64,000 bases of DNA. It comes from Salinibacterium sp. dk2585. GTDB lineage: Bacteria; Actinomycetota; Actinomycetes; Actinomycetales; Microbacteriaceae. A program made the translations under genes and the position numbers. The notes under the pieces are model-generated. The model worked only from the letters and a program-made list of their open reading frames with translations, had not been told where the DNA came from and did not search any database. Positions 50,920 to 63,951 of this stretch are shown here, one piece after another. The DNA is taken from NCBI RefSeq assembly GCF_008001035.1, contig NZ_CP042856.1:1054001-1118000 (forward strand). The letters are read 5' to 3'. Position 1 is the stretch's first letter, and every line of letters begins with the position of its first letter.

Positions 50920-51336
50920 ATGCCCACGAACCTTCTCGGCCCCGAGCCGACCCTGCTGCCAGAAGAGCCCGAAGTGCTTGAGTCGATCGCCGACGCTGAC
51001 TTCGCGGCATCCGATGTCGCGATGGCCCACCCGACGTCATCCCTCGCGTGGGCGCTCCTCGCCGATGAGGCCTTCGAGGCGGGCAAGACTCTCGAGTCCT
51101 ACGCCTTCGCACGGGTCGGCTACCACCGCGGCCTCGACGCGCTGCGCCGGTCCGGATGGAAGGGCCAGGGCCCCATCCCGTGGTCGCACGAGCCCAACAG
51201 GGGAGTGCTTCGCGCGCTCTTCGCCCTGCAGCGCGCCGCCGACGCGATCGGCGAAGAGGACGAGGTCGAGCGCTTGGCCACGTTCCTCGACGACTCCGAC
51301 CCCGGCGCGGCCGAGAAGATCCGCAGCGGGGAATAG
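50920..51336 (+). CDS. DUF3151-family protein
   Basis: A 138-residue protein conserved in actinobacteria: NLLGPEPTLLPEEPEVL, HPTSSLAWALLADEAF and ESYAFARVGYHRGLDALRRS with HEPNRGVLRALFALQRAADA. TPR-like helices; function unknown. Two copies of GGCTAGCG (50898-50915) precede it. Starts with ATG at 50920. Confidence 0.9.
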   Translation: MPTNLLGPEPTLLPEEPEVLESIADADFAASDVAMAHPTSSLAWALLADEAFEAGKTLESYAFARVGYHRGLDALRRSGWKGQGPIPWSHEPNRGVLRALFALQRAADAIGEEDEVERLATFLDDSDPGAAEKIRSGE

Positions 51337-51357
51337 CGGGCCGCACCCGGCCGGGCC

Positions 51358-52404
51358 ATGCGAGCACCCGACACGCGCATCCGGGGCCTCGACATCGCGC
51401 GAGGTGTCGCCGTGCTGGGCATGTTCACCGCCCACACGATCTCGGTCAGTGAGCCGTCGGGAGTCTTTGTCGTGCTCGACGAGCTTTCGGGTGGCACCAG
51501 GCCACGGATGCTGTTCGCCCTGGTCGGCGGCATCTCTCTCGGCCTGTTCGTGGCGGGGACTCCACGGGTGCGAGTGCGCCTGCAGGTCGCCATCCGCGGC
51601 ATCCTGCTGCTCGCGCTCGGCCTGCTGCTCCAATCGTTCTTCTCGGGCGTCAGCGTCGTCATCGACGAGTGGGGGCTGCTCTTCCTCCTGATGGTTCCGC
51701 TGCTCATCGTGCCGAGCCGGTGGCTGCTGCTCGGCGCCTCTGCCCTCATGCTCGTCGGGCACATAGCGATCGCTGCGGGTGTGGGGCGGATGCCGTACGC
51801 GAGTGACGGTGGAGTACCGCGCGCCGTCTTGGAGCAGGCGCTGAGCTGGACGTTCACCGGCGACTACCCGCTCGTCACGTGGCTGCCCTCGGTCATCGGC
51901 GGCTATCTCCTGGCCCGTGCCGACATCACCCGGCCCGCGACGCAGGGCTGGATGGGCGGCCTCGGTGCCGCAGCATTCCTGCTGGGACTCGTGCTGACGC
52001 CCGCGCTCGACCCCTCGGCCGACCCTGAGGCCTGGCCTGCCACGCTGGCCCTGCAGCTCTCGGCCCTCGGTGCCGCGGCCGTCGTCGTCGCCATGCTGGT
52101 GTGGGCCACCTCGCCGCGGGCCGGTGCCCCTGGCAGGCTGGCCGGCGCCATCCTGTACCCCCTCGCCGCCGCGGGCGCCATGCCCCTCACGGTCTACACG
52201 GCGCACGTGCTCGCCCTCGCAGCCTGGTACCTTATCGACCCTGCCGGGTGGGCCCCGGATGCCACGACCTGGATGATCTTCACGGTCGTGACGCTCGTCG
52301 TCGCCCCCGTGTGGAGGAAGACGATCGGGCAGGGGCCGCTCGAGTGGCTGCTTGCCTTCCTCAGCGGGCGGAAGGGGTTCGTGCCTCGGCTTCGCGCGAA
52401 CTGA
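51358..52404 (+). CDS. DUF418/heparan-alpha-glucosaminide acetyltransferase-like membrane protein
   Basis: A 348-residue multi-pass protein. It starts with IRGLDIARGVAVLGMFTAHT, the typical RGLDxxRGxAxLGM first helix of this membrane acyltransferase-like superfamily, and ends with PLTVYTAHVLALAAWYLI, the second conserved block. About nine to ten helices. Proposed role is transmembrane transfer of acyl groups; not proven for bacterial members. It starts 21 bases after the DUF3151 stop and could be co-transcribed. Confidence 0.8.
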   Translation: MRAPDTRIRGLDIARGVAVLGMFTAHTISVSEPSGVFVVLDELSGGTRPRMLFALVGGISLGLFVAGTPRVRVRLQVAIRGILLLALGLLLQSFFSGVSVVIDEWGLLFLLMVPLLIVPSRWLLLGASALMLVGHIAIAAGVGRMPYASDGGVPRAVLEQALSWTFTGDYPLVTWLPSVIGGYLLARADITRPATQGWMGGLGAAAFLLGLVLTPALDPSADPEAWPATLALQLSALGAAAVVVAMLVWATSPRAGAPGRLAGAILYPLAAAGAMPLTVYTAHVLALAAWYLIDPAGWAPDATTWMIFTVVTLVVAPVWRKTIGQGPLEWLLAFLSGRKGFVPRLRAN

Positions 52405-52406
52405 GC

Positions 52407-56866
<4,460 letters not shown>

Positions 56867-56978
56867 GCGTGCAGTCTAGCCATGCGCCCGCGAGTGCCCA
56901 GGCAGCCGCGCGCACAGCGTGCGAGTACCCTGAACATCGCGCGACCGTGCGCTCACCAGGATGCTGCAAGGGGCCAGG

Positions 56979-57755
56979 ATGACCGACAACACTCGACGCG
57001 GCGTGCTCGTCACAGGAGCCTCGAGGGGCCTCGGACGGGCCACCGCCATTGCGTTCGCTGCTGCGGGCGACCGGGTCGCGGTGCACTACGCGAACAGCCG
57101 TGCCGCGGCGGAGGAGACCCTCGCGCTGCTGGCGGGCGAGGGCCACGCTGTCGTGGCGGGTGACCTCGCGGACGCCGAGGAAGCCCGCGGCATCGTCGAC
57201 CGCGCCGTCGCGGGCGTCGGCCCCCTGGACGTGCTCGTCAACAACGCGGCCGACGGCCCCTCGCTCGACAACCAGCACCCGATCGACGAGGGCGACTGGG
57301 AGGCGTGGCGCAGCGCCTGGGAGGGGATGACCCGCACCAACCTCCTCGGCCCCGCCCACCTCACGTGGGCCTTCGCCCGGCACCTCATCGAGCGGGAGGC
57401 TCCCGGGGCGATCGTCAACGTGGGGTCACGGGGCGCGTTCCGCGGTGAACCCGACTACCCCGCCTACGGCGCCACGAAGGCAGCCCTGCACGCTCTCGGG
57501 CAGTCGATTGCACCGCGGCTCGCGCCGCACGGCATCTCCGTGGCATCCGTCGCCCCGGGCTTCATCGCCACAGAGCGACAGGCAGCGAAGCTCGACGGCC
57601 CCACCGGCGACGCCCTCCGCGCGCAGAGCCCCTTCGGCCGTGTCGGCACGCCGGAGGAGATCGCCGAGGCGATCGTCTACCTTGCCTCGCCCGGGGCCGT
57701 GTGGGCATCCGGCGCCATCCTCGACCTCAACGGGGCCTCCCACTTCAGGATGTGA
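56979..57755 (+). CDS. SDR-family oxidoreductase
   Basis: A 258-residue short-chain dehydrogenase with LVTGASRGLGRATAIAFAAA, VLVNNAADG, catalytic Ser in VNVGSRGAFR, YPAYGATKAAL with Tyr and Lys, and AVWASGAILDLNGASHFRM. Chosen ATG at 56979 follows AAGGGGCCAGG. The same subfamily is represented by the remnant at 13465-13700. It is divergent from the DUF2207 gene. Substrate unknown. Confidence 0.88.
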   Translation: MTDNTRRGVLVTGASRGLGRATAIAFAAAGDRVAVHYANSRAAAEETLALLAGEGHAVVAGDLADAEEARGIVDRAVAGVGPLDVLVNNAADGPSLDNQHPIDEGDWEAWRSAWEGMTRTNLLGPAHLTWAFARHLIEREAPGAIVNVGSRGAFRGEPDYPAYGATKAALHALGQSIAPRLAPHGISVASVAPGFIATERQAAKLDGPTGDALRAQSPFGRVGTPEEIAEAIVYLASPGAVWASGAILDLNGASHFRM

Positions 57756-57821
57756 CGCTCTCGGGCAATACAGAGGTGACGCTCCTACCGTCGCGACACA
57801 AGCGGCACAAGGAGGATACGG

Positions 57822-58214
57822 ATGCCGGGATCACAGGAACTTCCCTCGACCCTCGAGCGCTCACCGAAGCACGCGCAGCAGATCTGGATCAAGGCCCACG
57901 ACTCGGCCGTGGAGAGCTACGGCGAAGGCGAACGCGCCCACCGCACCGCCTTCTCGGCCCTTAAGCACGAGTACGAGAAGGTCGGCGACCGCTGGGAGAA
58001 GAAGTCATCGAGTGGCCCCTCCGACACCAAGGCATCGGGCGGGCGCGGCTCGAAGGGCGACACCAAGGGCGGTGTCAACGCCAACGCGACCAAGGAGCAC
58101 CTCTACGACGTCGCCAAGCGCCTCGACGTGCCCGGCCGCTCCCGCATGAACAAGGACGAACTCGTCGACGCGATCCAGAAGGCCAACGACCGCGAGACGC
58201 GCAGGAGCCGTTAG
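57822..58214 (+). CDS. ChaB-domain protein with Rho-N/SAP-like tail
   Basis: A 130-residue basic protein. The ChaB-like part is LPSTLERSPKHAQQIWIKAH with HRTAFSALKHEYEKVGDRWE. A Gly/Ser/Lys-rich linker leads to a helix-extended-loop-helix NATKEHLYDVAKRLDVPGRS, which resembles Rho N-terminal nucleic-acid-binding motifs. Probably binds DNA or RNA. ATG after AAGGAGGATACGG. Ends in a 4-base overlap with the convergent SGNH gene. Confidence 0.88.
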   Translation: MPGSQELPSTLERSPKHAQQIWIKAHDSAVESYGEGERAHRTAFSALKHEYEKVGDRWEKKSSSGPSDTKASGGRGSKGDTKGGVNANATKEHLYDVAKRLDVPGRSRMNKDELVDAIQKANDRETRRSR

Positions 58215-59392
58215 ACGCTTTCGGGCGCCAGCGGCCCTCCGTCGCCGAACGCGAGCCTCGCGAAGCGCTCGCCCATGAAGGCATGGGTCGCGGCGTCGGG
58301 GTGGAGTGCATCGGGAAGCGGGAACTCCGTGGCATCCGCTTCGCCGTAGAGTTCCCTGCCGTCGAGGTAGAACAGGTGCGGATCGCTGCTGCGGCGCTCG
58401 GTCACAACCCTCTCGATCTCGCGCCGGATGACGGTGAGCGTGAGCTTGCCCTGCGCGACCTCGGCGGGATCGCCCGTCGCACGGAAGCGCATGTCGCCGT
58501 CCTTCAGCGCTTCCAAGTCGAAGGCGCCCGGACCGGGGGTGTCTTCGTGGATCTCGCAGAAGATCGGCGACATCACCAGCAGGGGCGTCGTGGGATGCCC
58601 GTCGCGCACGGTGTCGAGGAAGCCGTGGAGCGCCGGACCAAACGCCCGCAAGCGCATGAGGTCGGCGTTCACGACGTTGATGCCGAACTTCAGGCTGATG
58701 AGATCGGCGGGCGCATCGCGGATGGTGCGAGCCACGAAGGGATCAAGCAGCGCGCTGCCGCCGAAGCCCAGGTTGCGCAGTTCAACACCGCCCAGTCTCG
58801 CCGCGACGGCGGGCCAGATTCCCGTCGGGTGGGCGGCATTCGAGCCGTGGCTGATCGAACTGCCGTGGTGCACCCAGAGCGGGCGATCGGATGTCGCGCG
58901 CGGCAGGACCTCCGCATCGGCGCGGAGTGCCACGATCGAGACGTTCTCGATGTGCGGCAACCACAGTTCGACATCCTTCATCCCGGCGGGAAGCGCGTCG
59001 AAACGCGCGGTGAAGGGCGGCCCGTCGTCGACGGCGCTCGTGCCGGTCGCAAGGTCGATCGTGACGAGCGTTCCACCGGAAGTGACGGCGTGGGCATGCC
59101 GCTCGCCGTCGATCACCAGGTCGACGATGCCGTCCGCGCGGGGAGGAACGCCGGCGTAGGTTGTGCGCGAGCGCAGGAGGTCGAGCTCGATGTGGGTCGC
59201 TTCCGAGCGGAACGCGATGCGCACACCGGATGCCTGCGCCTCCACCATGGCCAGTTGCGGGTCTGCGCACTGGGCGCGCGCCCACGCGGGCAGGCGGTGC
59301 GGCACGAGTCCGCGCTCGGTGCGCACGATCTCGGCGGCCCCGACGATCAAGTCATCGGTGAGAGGGATTGTGCGGAGGGGCGCTGCCGTCAT
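58211..59392 (-). CDS. SGNH/GDSL-type hydrolase
   Basis: A 393-residue protein. The C-terminal two thirds is an SGNH esterase fold: block I WVHHGSSISHGSNAAHPTG with the nucleophile Ser, block II NLGFGGSALLDP, block III FGINVVNADL, and DALHPDAATH with the Asp-x-x-His pair. The N-terminal 150 residues form a beta-rich domain seen in some carbohydrate-ester hydrolases. The ATG lies within the stop of the DUF262 gene (TGATG), so the two are tightly coupled. Substrate unknown. Confidence 0.85.
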   Translation of the reverse strand: MTAAPLRTIPLTDDLIVGAAEIVRTERGLVPHRLPAWARAQCADPQLAMVEAQASGVRIAFRSEATHIELDLLRSRTTYAGVPPRADGIVDLVIDGERHAHAVTSGGTLVTIDLATGTSAVDDGPPFTARFDALPAGMKDVELWLPHIENVSIVALRADAEVLPRATSDRPLWVHHGSSISHGSNAAHPTGIWPAVAARLGGVELRNLGFGGSALLDPFVARTIRDAPADLISLKFGINVVNADLMRLRAFGPALHGFLDTVRDGHPTTPLLVMSPIFCEIHEDTPGPGAFDLEALKDGDMRFRATGDPAEVAQGKLTLTVIRREIERVVTERRSSDPHLFYLDGRELYGEADATEFPLPDALHPDAATHAFMGERFARLAFGDGGPLAPESV

Positions 59393-61413
59393 CACATCAC
59401 CTCGCCGATGTAGGAGTACTTGACGAAGACCTCGGACGCGATGCCCGCCTCTTCCAGCAGGCCCTGCAGTGCCGTCAGCATGTACTTGGAGTCCCAGCCC
59501 ATGTAGATGAAATGGTCCGCATCGATCTGGTCCCAGTGGCCCGTCCACGCCTGCTCGTCGAAGATGGGGCCGCCGCGCTGCTCCGTGAACGCGATGACGG
59601 CTGCCCGGTCATCCGCCCACAGGCGCTTGAAGACACGGTTGAAGAGGTACTTGACGTCGTAGACCTCCCAGTGCTCGCCGCGATACTCGACGTACTCGAA
59701 CTCGCGCTCCCAGCCGCGCGGCCAACCGCTGCGGCGCTGCGCGTCGAGGATCGGCGTGAGGCCGTCGTCGTCGATGCCGACCTCCGGTGCGGTGGGCCAG
59801 ATGCGCAGGAACTCGGAGGTCAGGGCCGCCGTGCGCTCACCGATGGCCGCCGTGCCCCAGCCGGGCAGCTCGGCGAGGTCCCGCGAGATACCGACCGCGC
59901 TTGCGCCGTAGACGGCGCGTTTCTGCGGGAACGGCGCCTCCATGCCGCGTTCCGCGAGATCTTCCTCGAGCAGCGTCAGGTTGCCGATCGTCGGGGCGAG
60001 GGCGCGGTGGCTGTTCTGCTCGTCCTCGCTCAGTTCGGCCCAGCTGCGCTCGCCGTCGCCCGTCCACGCATCGCCAGGGGCAAGCGGCAGCACGTGGTCG
60101 ACATCGAGTCCCTCCGTGCTGTCGACCCCTGCGATGCGACCCAGCACGTAGGCGGGGTGGGGGAGCGCCCCGTACTTCAGGGCGACCCGCACTCGGGCAT
60201 CCGATGGCGTGACGCGGGCGATCGCGCGCAGCAGCTGCTCCGTGCCCTCAAGCCGCGCGCGGCACATGCGCGCGACGAGGCGCTTGGTGCTGAGGCCGAT
60301 GACCGAGCGGCGCAGGAGGAGCGATTGCAGGCGCTCCAGCACCTCGATGAGCTCTTCCTTGCTCGCGGTGCCGCGCGAGTAATCGCGGTAGGCCTGCATC
60401 GCGAGCGGGAACATGCCCCGGCCGAAGGTGCCGAGGTAGGAGAGGTGGCGCGAGACCGTCGCATCCGCCTCGGACTCTGGATGCAACAGGGTGCGGTAGA
60501 TCTCCGAGAACTCCCGCCACTCGGTCGCCCTGGCCCGCAGCGTATCGACGTCGAGCCGGGGGAACTCGTGTCGGAAGGCGTCATAGACCGCGCGCGGGAT
60601 CGCGGTGTCGACCTCGCGCCCCGTCGTCGCGATCAGGTAGTGCCGCCAGAACTCGCCGATCGTCGTGCCCGTGTTGCGCTCGATCGGCAGCCAGAACTCG
60701 TCTTCGATCTCGCTCTGCTCGGCGTGTGTCAGCCCCATGAGCACGTAGTTGTGGATGAGCTCGTGGTCACGCAGGGGCGCGCCCGTCGAGTTCAGGCTCT
60801 CGAAGATCTGCTGCGCGTTCGCCTCCTCGTGGAGGGCGATCGCGACATGCTCGAGGCGCTGCAAGCCGCGCCAGATGCGGGGAACCTCACTCGCGGGGAT
60901 CTGGCTGCGGAAGAAGGCGTAGTTGTCGTCGAAGCGTGAATCCCGCAGCTCGGCATCCGCCCCACGCCGGTCGAGCACGACACTCTCGAAGACCTGCGCC
61001 CACTCGCGGTGGGGCCGCAGCTTGGTGCGGTTCGGGTCGTCCGCCCTCGCGAGCACAGCGCGCAGCTTCTCGGCAAGCGTCACGTCTCCCGTGAGCTCCG
61101 GATGCTGCAGCACGGCGTGGTGAAGGGCCGCGACCAGCAGCATGAGGGTCGTGATGCGCTGCTGCCCGTCGATCAGCACGAGCTCGCGCGAATCACCGTC
61201 ATGGCTCGCCGACGAGAGAATCGAGCCGATGAAGTGGTGGTGGCCGTCGCGGGAGTCTGCGACCGCACGGATGTCTGCCAGCAGCTGTTCGCATCCGTCG
61301 ATGTCCCAGCGGTACTGGCGCTGGTAGACGGGAACGACGATCGTGGTGGCGGGATCTGAGAGCCAGCGCATCGTGTTGACCGCGGTGGCATCGACATTCG
61401 TGGCTGTGGTCAT
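59392..61413 (-). CDS. DUF262/DUF1524 (GmrSD-like) protein
   Basis: A 673-residue protein with the DUF262 ParB-like nucleotidase fold at the front: VVPVYQRQYRWDIDGCEQLL (residues 27-46) and DGQQRITTL (residues 82-90). The DUF1524 nuclease region, around residue 435, has LDVDHVLPLAPGDAW and later HRALAPTIGNLTLLEEDLAE, the HNH-like histidine and N-L-T-L-L block. The final Asn/Lys part is diverged (EEDLAERGM). A further 130-residue tail is not recognised. GmrSD-type enzymes are type IV restriction systems against modified phage DNA; a defence role is thus likely but not shown. Coupled to an SGNH hydrolase. Confidence 0.85.
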   Translation of the reverse strand: MTTATNVDATAVNTMRWLSDPATTIVVPVYQRQYRWDIDGCEQLLADIRAVADSRDGHHHFIGSILSSASHDGDSRELVLIDGQQRITTLMLLVAALHHAVLQHPELTGDVTLAEKLRAVLARADDPNRTKLRPHREWAQVFESVVLDRRGADAELRDSRFDDNYAFFRSQIPASEVPRIWRGLQRLEHVAIALHEEANAQQIFESLNSTGAPLRDHELIHNYVLMGLTHAEQSEIEDEFWLPIERNTGTTIGEFWRHYLIATTGREVDTAIPRAVYDAFRHEFPRLDVDTLRARATEWREFSEIYRTLLHPESEADATVSRHLSYLGTFGRGMFPLAMQAYRDYSRGTASKEELIEVLERLQSLLLRRSVIGLSTKRLVARMCRARLEGTEQLLRAIARVTPSDARVRVALKYGALPHPAYVLGRIAGVDSTEGLDVDHVLPLAPGDAWTGDGERSWAELSEDEQNSHRALAPTIGNLTLLEEDLAERGMEAPFPQKRAVYGASAVGISRDLAELPGWGTAAIGERTAALTSEFLRIWPTAPEVGIDDDGLTPILDAQRRSGWPRGWEREFEYVEYRGEHWEVYDVKYLFNRVFKRLWADDRAAVIAFTEQRGGPIFDEQAWTGHWDQIDADHFIYMGWDSKYMLTALQGLLEEAGIASEVFVKYSYIGEVM

Positions 61414-61441
61414 CGCCTCCGAGTCTATTCACCCCCGGATG

Positions 61442-61455
61442 TTAGGCTGCCCTTA
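61442..61455 (+). promoter_or_regulatory. Possible DtxR/IdeR-type iron box
   Basis: TTAGGCTGCCCTTA resembles the centre of the actinobacterial iron-repressor box TTAGGNTANCCTAA. It lies 51 bases before the ATG at 61507, in the promoter region. A single imperfect match. Confidence 0.3.
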
Positions 61456-61506
61456 GTTGGGCCTGTTAAAACGTGCTGGCCCTCAACGAAAGGGATGATC
61501 CACCTC

Positions 61507-62280
61507 ATGGGTTACATCAAGTCCGCCGCGCTCGAAGAGACCGGCTACGTCGTCCTCGACAAGTACAACCGCGAAATCGACCCCAAGGAATGGCTCGACA
61601 TCGAGTATGTCGACTGGAAGTCCTCGGGTGAGACTCGGTTCGCCCCCCTGGCCAGCGCCAAGGGTGAGATCGAGGTCAACGGGTTCTGGAACCACACGCC
61701 GCCCCGCACCGACAAGGACGGGGTCTGGATTCCGTCGCAGGTCGAGAAGGCCCCCACGCTCACCGAGCGTGCCCTCGAGCCGGGCGCCAACGTCGGTCGT
61801 TGCCGCGTGATCGAGCTTCTGCCCAACACCTACGCGGACGCGCTGTACAACCTCCACCAGGACGACAACAACCGCCTCAACCCCGATGGTACGGGCTGGG
61901 TCGTTCGTGGCTTCTTCAACCTCACGGATGACAAGGACAGCTACTTCGTCCTCCGCGAGAACCGCACCGACCCGAGCGTCGAGTATCGCATCGCGCTTCC
62001 CGCCGGCGCACAGATCATCGTCGACACGCAGCGCCTCTGGCACGCCGTCGCGCACAACGGCACCGAGCCGCGCTACTGCCTGATCACCTCGTGGGAGTCG
62101 GGCGAGGAGCTTGACGCCTACATGGCCAAGTACAACGCGGTCAGCCGCGTGCCCAACGTCGAAGTTCCGCAGGACGTGCTCGACGCGGGCCAGGCGGAGC
62201 AGGAGCGTCGCATCGCCGCTCGTGCCGCCTACTACGCGGCGAAGGGCCAGGCCGAGAAGACGGCCATGAGCGAGGCCTGA
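61507..62280 (+). CDS. Putative Fe(II)/2-oxoglutarate-type double-stranded beta-helix protein
   Basis: A 257-residue protein. LYNLHQDDNNR places His117-x-Asp119, and TQRLWHAVAHNG gives His179, followed by Arg189 in EPRYCLITSWESG; this H-x-D...H...R order is that of Fe(II)/2OG oxygenases. The strands VVRGFFNL and SYFVLRENRT lie between. I do not recall a characterised member. ATG at 61507 is preferred because the AAAGGG at 61488-61493 is too near the in-frame ATG at 61495. A perfect terminator follows. Highly expressed-type codon choice is seen. Confidence 0.55.
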   Translation: MGYIKSAALEETGYVVLDKYNREIDPKEWLDIEYVDWKSSGETRFAPLASAKGEIEVNGFWNHTPPRTDKDGVWIPSQVEKAPTLTERALEPGANVGRCRVIELLPNTYADALYNLHQDDNNRLNPDGTGWVVRGFFNLTDDKDSYFVLRENRTDPSVEYRIALPAGAQIIVDTQRLWHAVAHNGTEPRYCLITSWESGEELDAYMAKYNAVSRVPNVEVPQDVLDAGQAEQERRIAARAAYYAAKGQAEKTAMSEA

Positions 62281-62294
62281 TCCTCCTCTGACGC

Positions 62295-62329
62295 GAAGAG
62301 CCCCCGATGCCCGGCACCGGGGGCTCTTC
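62295..62329 (+). terminator. Strong intrinsic hairpin
   Basis: GAAGAGCCCCCG (62295-62306) and CGGGGGCTCTTC (62318-62329) form a perfect 12-bp stem with an 11-base loop, 14 bases after the preceding stop codon. Confidence 0.88.
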
Positions 62330-62357
62330 ACATCTGGGCATCGATATTCTTGGGGGC

Positions 62358-63125
62358 ATGGGCAAGAAGGACGACCGCACGCTCGCAATCCGGCAGAAGG
62401 CCAACGAGGCCCGCATGCGGGAGAAGAAGGCTGAAGCGCGCCGTCGGGCCCTCATCCAGGGCGGCATCATCCTCGGCGTGCTCGTCGTCGTCGCAGCGAT
62501 CGTCATCGCCGTCGTGTTGGGCAACCGGGCGGCGAGGGAGGTCGCGATCCCGGAGAACACGGCCACCATCTCGGTGGGAGAGACGAGTGACATCCCATTC
62601 CAGATCGCGGGCACGGCCGTGCGCGTCGGTTCGGAGGAGGCGCCCGTCACGATCTCCCTCTATGAGGACTTCTCCTGCCCCCACTGCAAAGACTACGAGG
62701 CCGCCGTGGGGCAGACGCTGCAAGAGCTCATCGCCGAGGGTGATGTCGCGGTCGAGTACCACCCCATCAACGTCGTGAGCGAGTACGGCATCCGGGCCGG
62801 CAGTGCTGCCGCCTGCGTCGCCGCCCACGAGCCTGAGAGCTGGACGACAGCGCACGCCTCACTGTTTGCGGTGCACGACGCGTCGACGGATGCCTGGAAC
62901 AACGAACAGTTCGCCACCTTCCTCAACGGCCAGGGCATCGGGGGAGACGAGCTGACGGAGTGTGTCGAGTCGGGACGCTACGCCAACTGGATCAAGCAGA
63001 ACACGCTCGAGGCACGCGACGCAGGCATCGCCTCGACCCCGACGCTGCTCATCAACGGAGAGCGCCAGGAGGCGCTGCTCAGCCCGGAGCAGCTGCGCGC
63101 CGCGGTGGGGGAGATCGTCTCCTGA
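62358..63125 (+). CDS. Membrane-anchored DsbA-like thiol oxidoreductase
   Basis: A 255-residue protein. A basic cytoplasmic front (RMREKKAEARRRAL), a helix at about residues 33-54 (GGIILGVLVVVAAIVIAVVL) and an extracytoplasmic thioredoxin-4 domain with active site CPHC at residues 107-110 (YEDFSCPHCKDYE). IASTPTLLINGER holds the cis-Pro. It probably oxidises or isomerises disulfides of exported proteins. ATG at 62358 after TTGGGGGC. Confidence 0.9.
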   Translation: MGKKDDRTLAIRQKANEARMREKKAEARRRALIQGGIILGVLVVVAAIVIAVVLGNRAAREVAIPENTATISVGETSDIPFQIAGTAVRVGSEEAPVTISLYEDFSCPHCKDYEAAVGQTLQELIAEGDVAVEYHPINVVSEYGIRAGSAAACVAAHEPESWTTAHASLFAVHDASTDAWNNEQFATFLNGQGIGGDELTECVESGRYANWIKQNTLEARDAGIASTPTLLINGERQEALLSPEQLRAAVGEIVS

Positions 63126-63280
63126 TACCCAGTTTTCGAGGGTCACGGCGCGTCGCGGAACTGGGGCTTCTTTCGCGCCCGTCTGCATGCGTATGATGTG
63201 CGAGACATCGCCGATGCCCTAGCAACATCCGTCCACTCGGGGGCTCTCCCCAGGACCGTCAGAAAGACCAGAACAGCCCT

Positions 63281-63898
63281 ATGGACATCGGCAGCATCGT
63301 CGTGAACGCGCTCGGTTTCATCGGCACCGCGTTCTCAATCCTCATGTGGATCCCGCAGGCGAGGATCACCTGGGGCGCGCGCAACGATCCGGCTCGGCTT
63401 GCTGGCATCTCCGAGACGACACAGTGGCTCCTCACGGGCAGCTACCTCGTGTGGGGTGTCTACGGCGTGCTCGCCGGCTCGCTGTGGATCGCCGCGCCGA
63501 GCGTCGTCGCGCTGCCGATCGCCATCGCATCCGTCGTCATCGTGCGCCGCGGGCGCCGCCTGCCGTTGACCGTCTCGGTGCCGATCATCTCGGCCGACGA
63601 GACGCACTCCAACCTCGACGAGACACACCTGGATGTTGCGACCGGGTCGATCCCCGTCACGCCGGTCGCTGACGAACTCGGCAAGTTCGATATCACGACG
63701 CCCATCGTCGTGATCCCGGCAGACGCCGAGGCAGAGTCGACCGCGACGGGCACGATCCCGATCCTTGCGAGCGAACCGCTCGGGGCCGACATGGCCGTTG
63801 AGGGCCATACCGAGCCGACCGAGCCGACGCGCAGCGCACCTACCGCGGCCCAGGCCGCCTCGGGCAGCGACACCGGCATCATCACCATCCCGGCGTGA
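63281..63898 (+). CDS. SemiSWEET/PQ-loop-like membrane protein with polar tail
   Basis: A 205-residue protein. Residues 1-90 carry three helices with the PQ motif ILMWIPQARITWGARND and SYLVWGVYGVLAGSLWI, resembling SemiSWEET/MtN3 half-transporters. The remaining 110 residues are polar, rich in Thr, Asp and Ile-Pro repeats (GSIPVTP, TTPIVVIPA, TGTIPILA, TGIITIPA). A sugar-transport role is possible by family. The tail is unusual for SemiSWEETs. Confidence 0.7.
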   Translation: MDIGSIVVNALGFIGTAFSILMWIPQARITWGARNDPARLAGISETTQWLLTGSYLVWGVYGVLAGSLWIAAPSVVALPIAIASVVIVRRGRRLPLTVSVPIISADETHSNLDETHLDVATGSIPVTPVADELGKFDITTPIVVIPADAEAESTATGTIPILASEPLGADMAVEGHTEPTEPTRSAPTAAQAASGSDTGIITIPA

Positions 63899-63951
63899 CT
63901 CCTCCCTGAGCACTGCGCCCCTTGCGCGCGGCCGGGACCGAGGGGAGCCTG

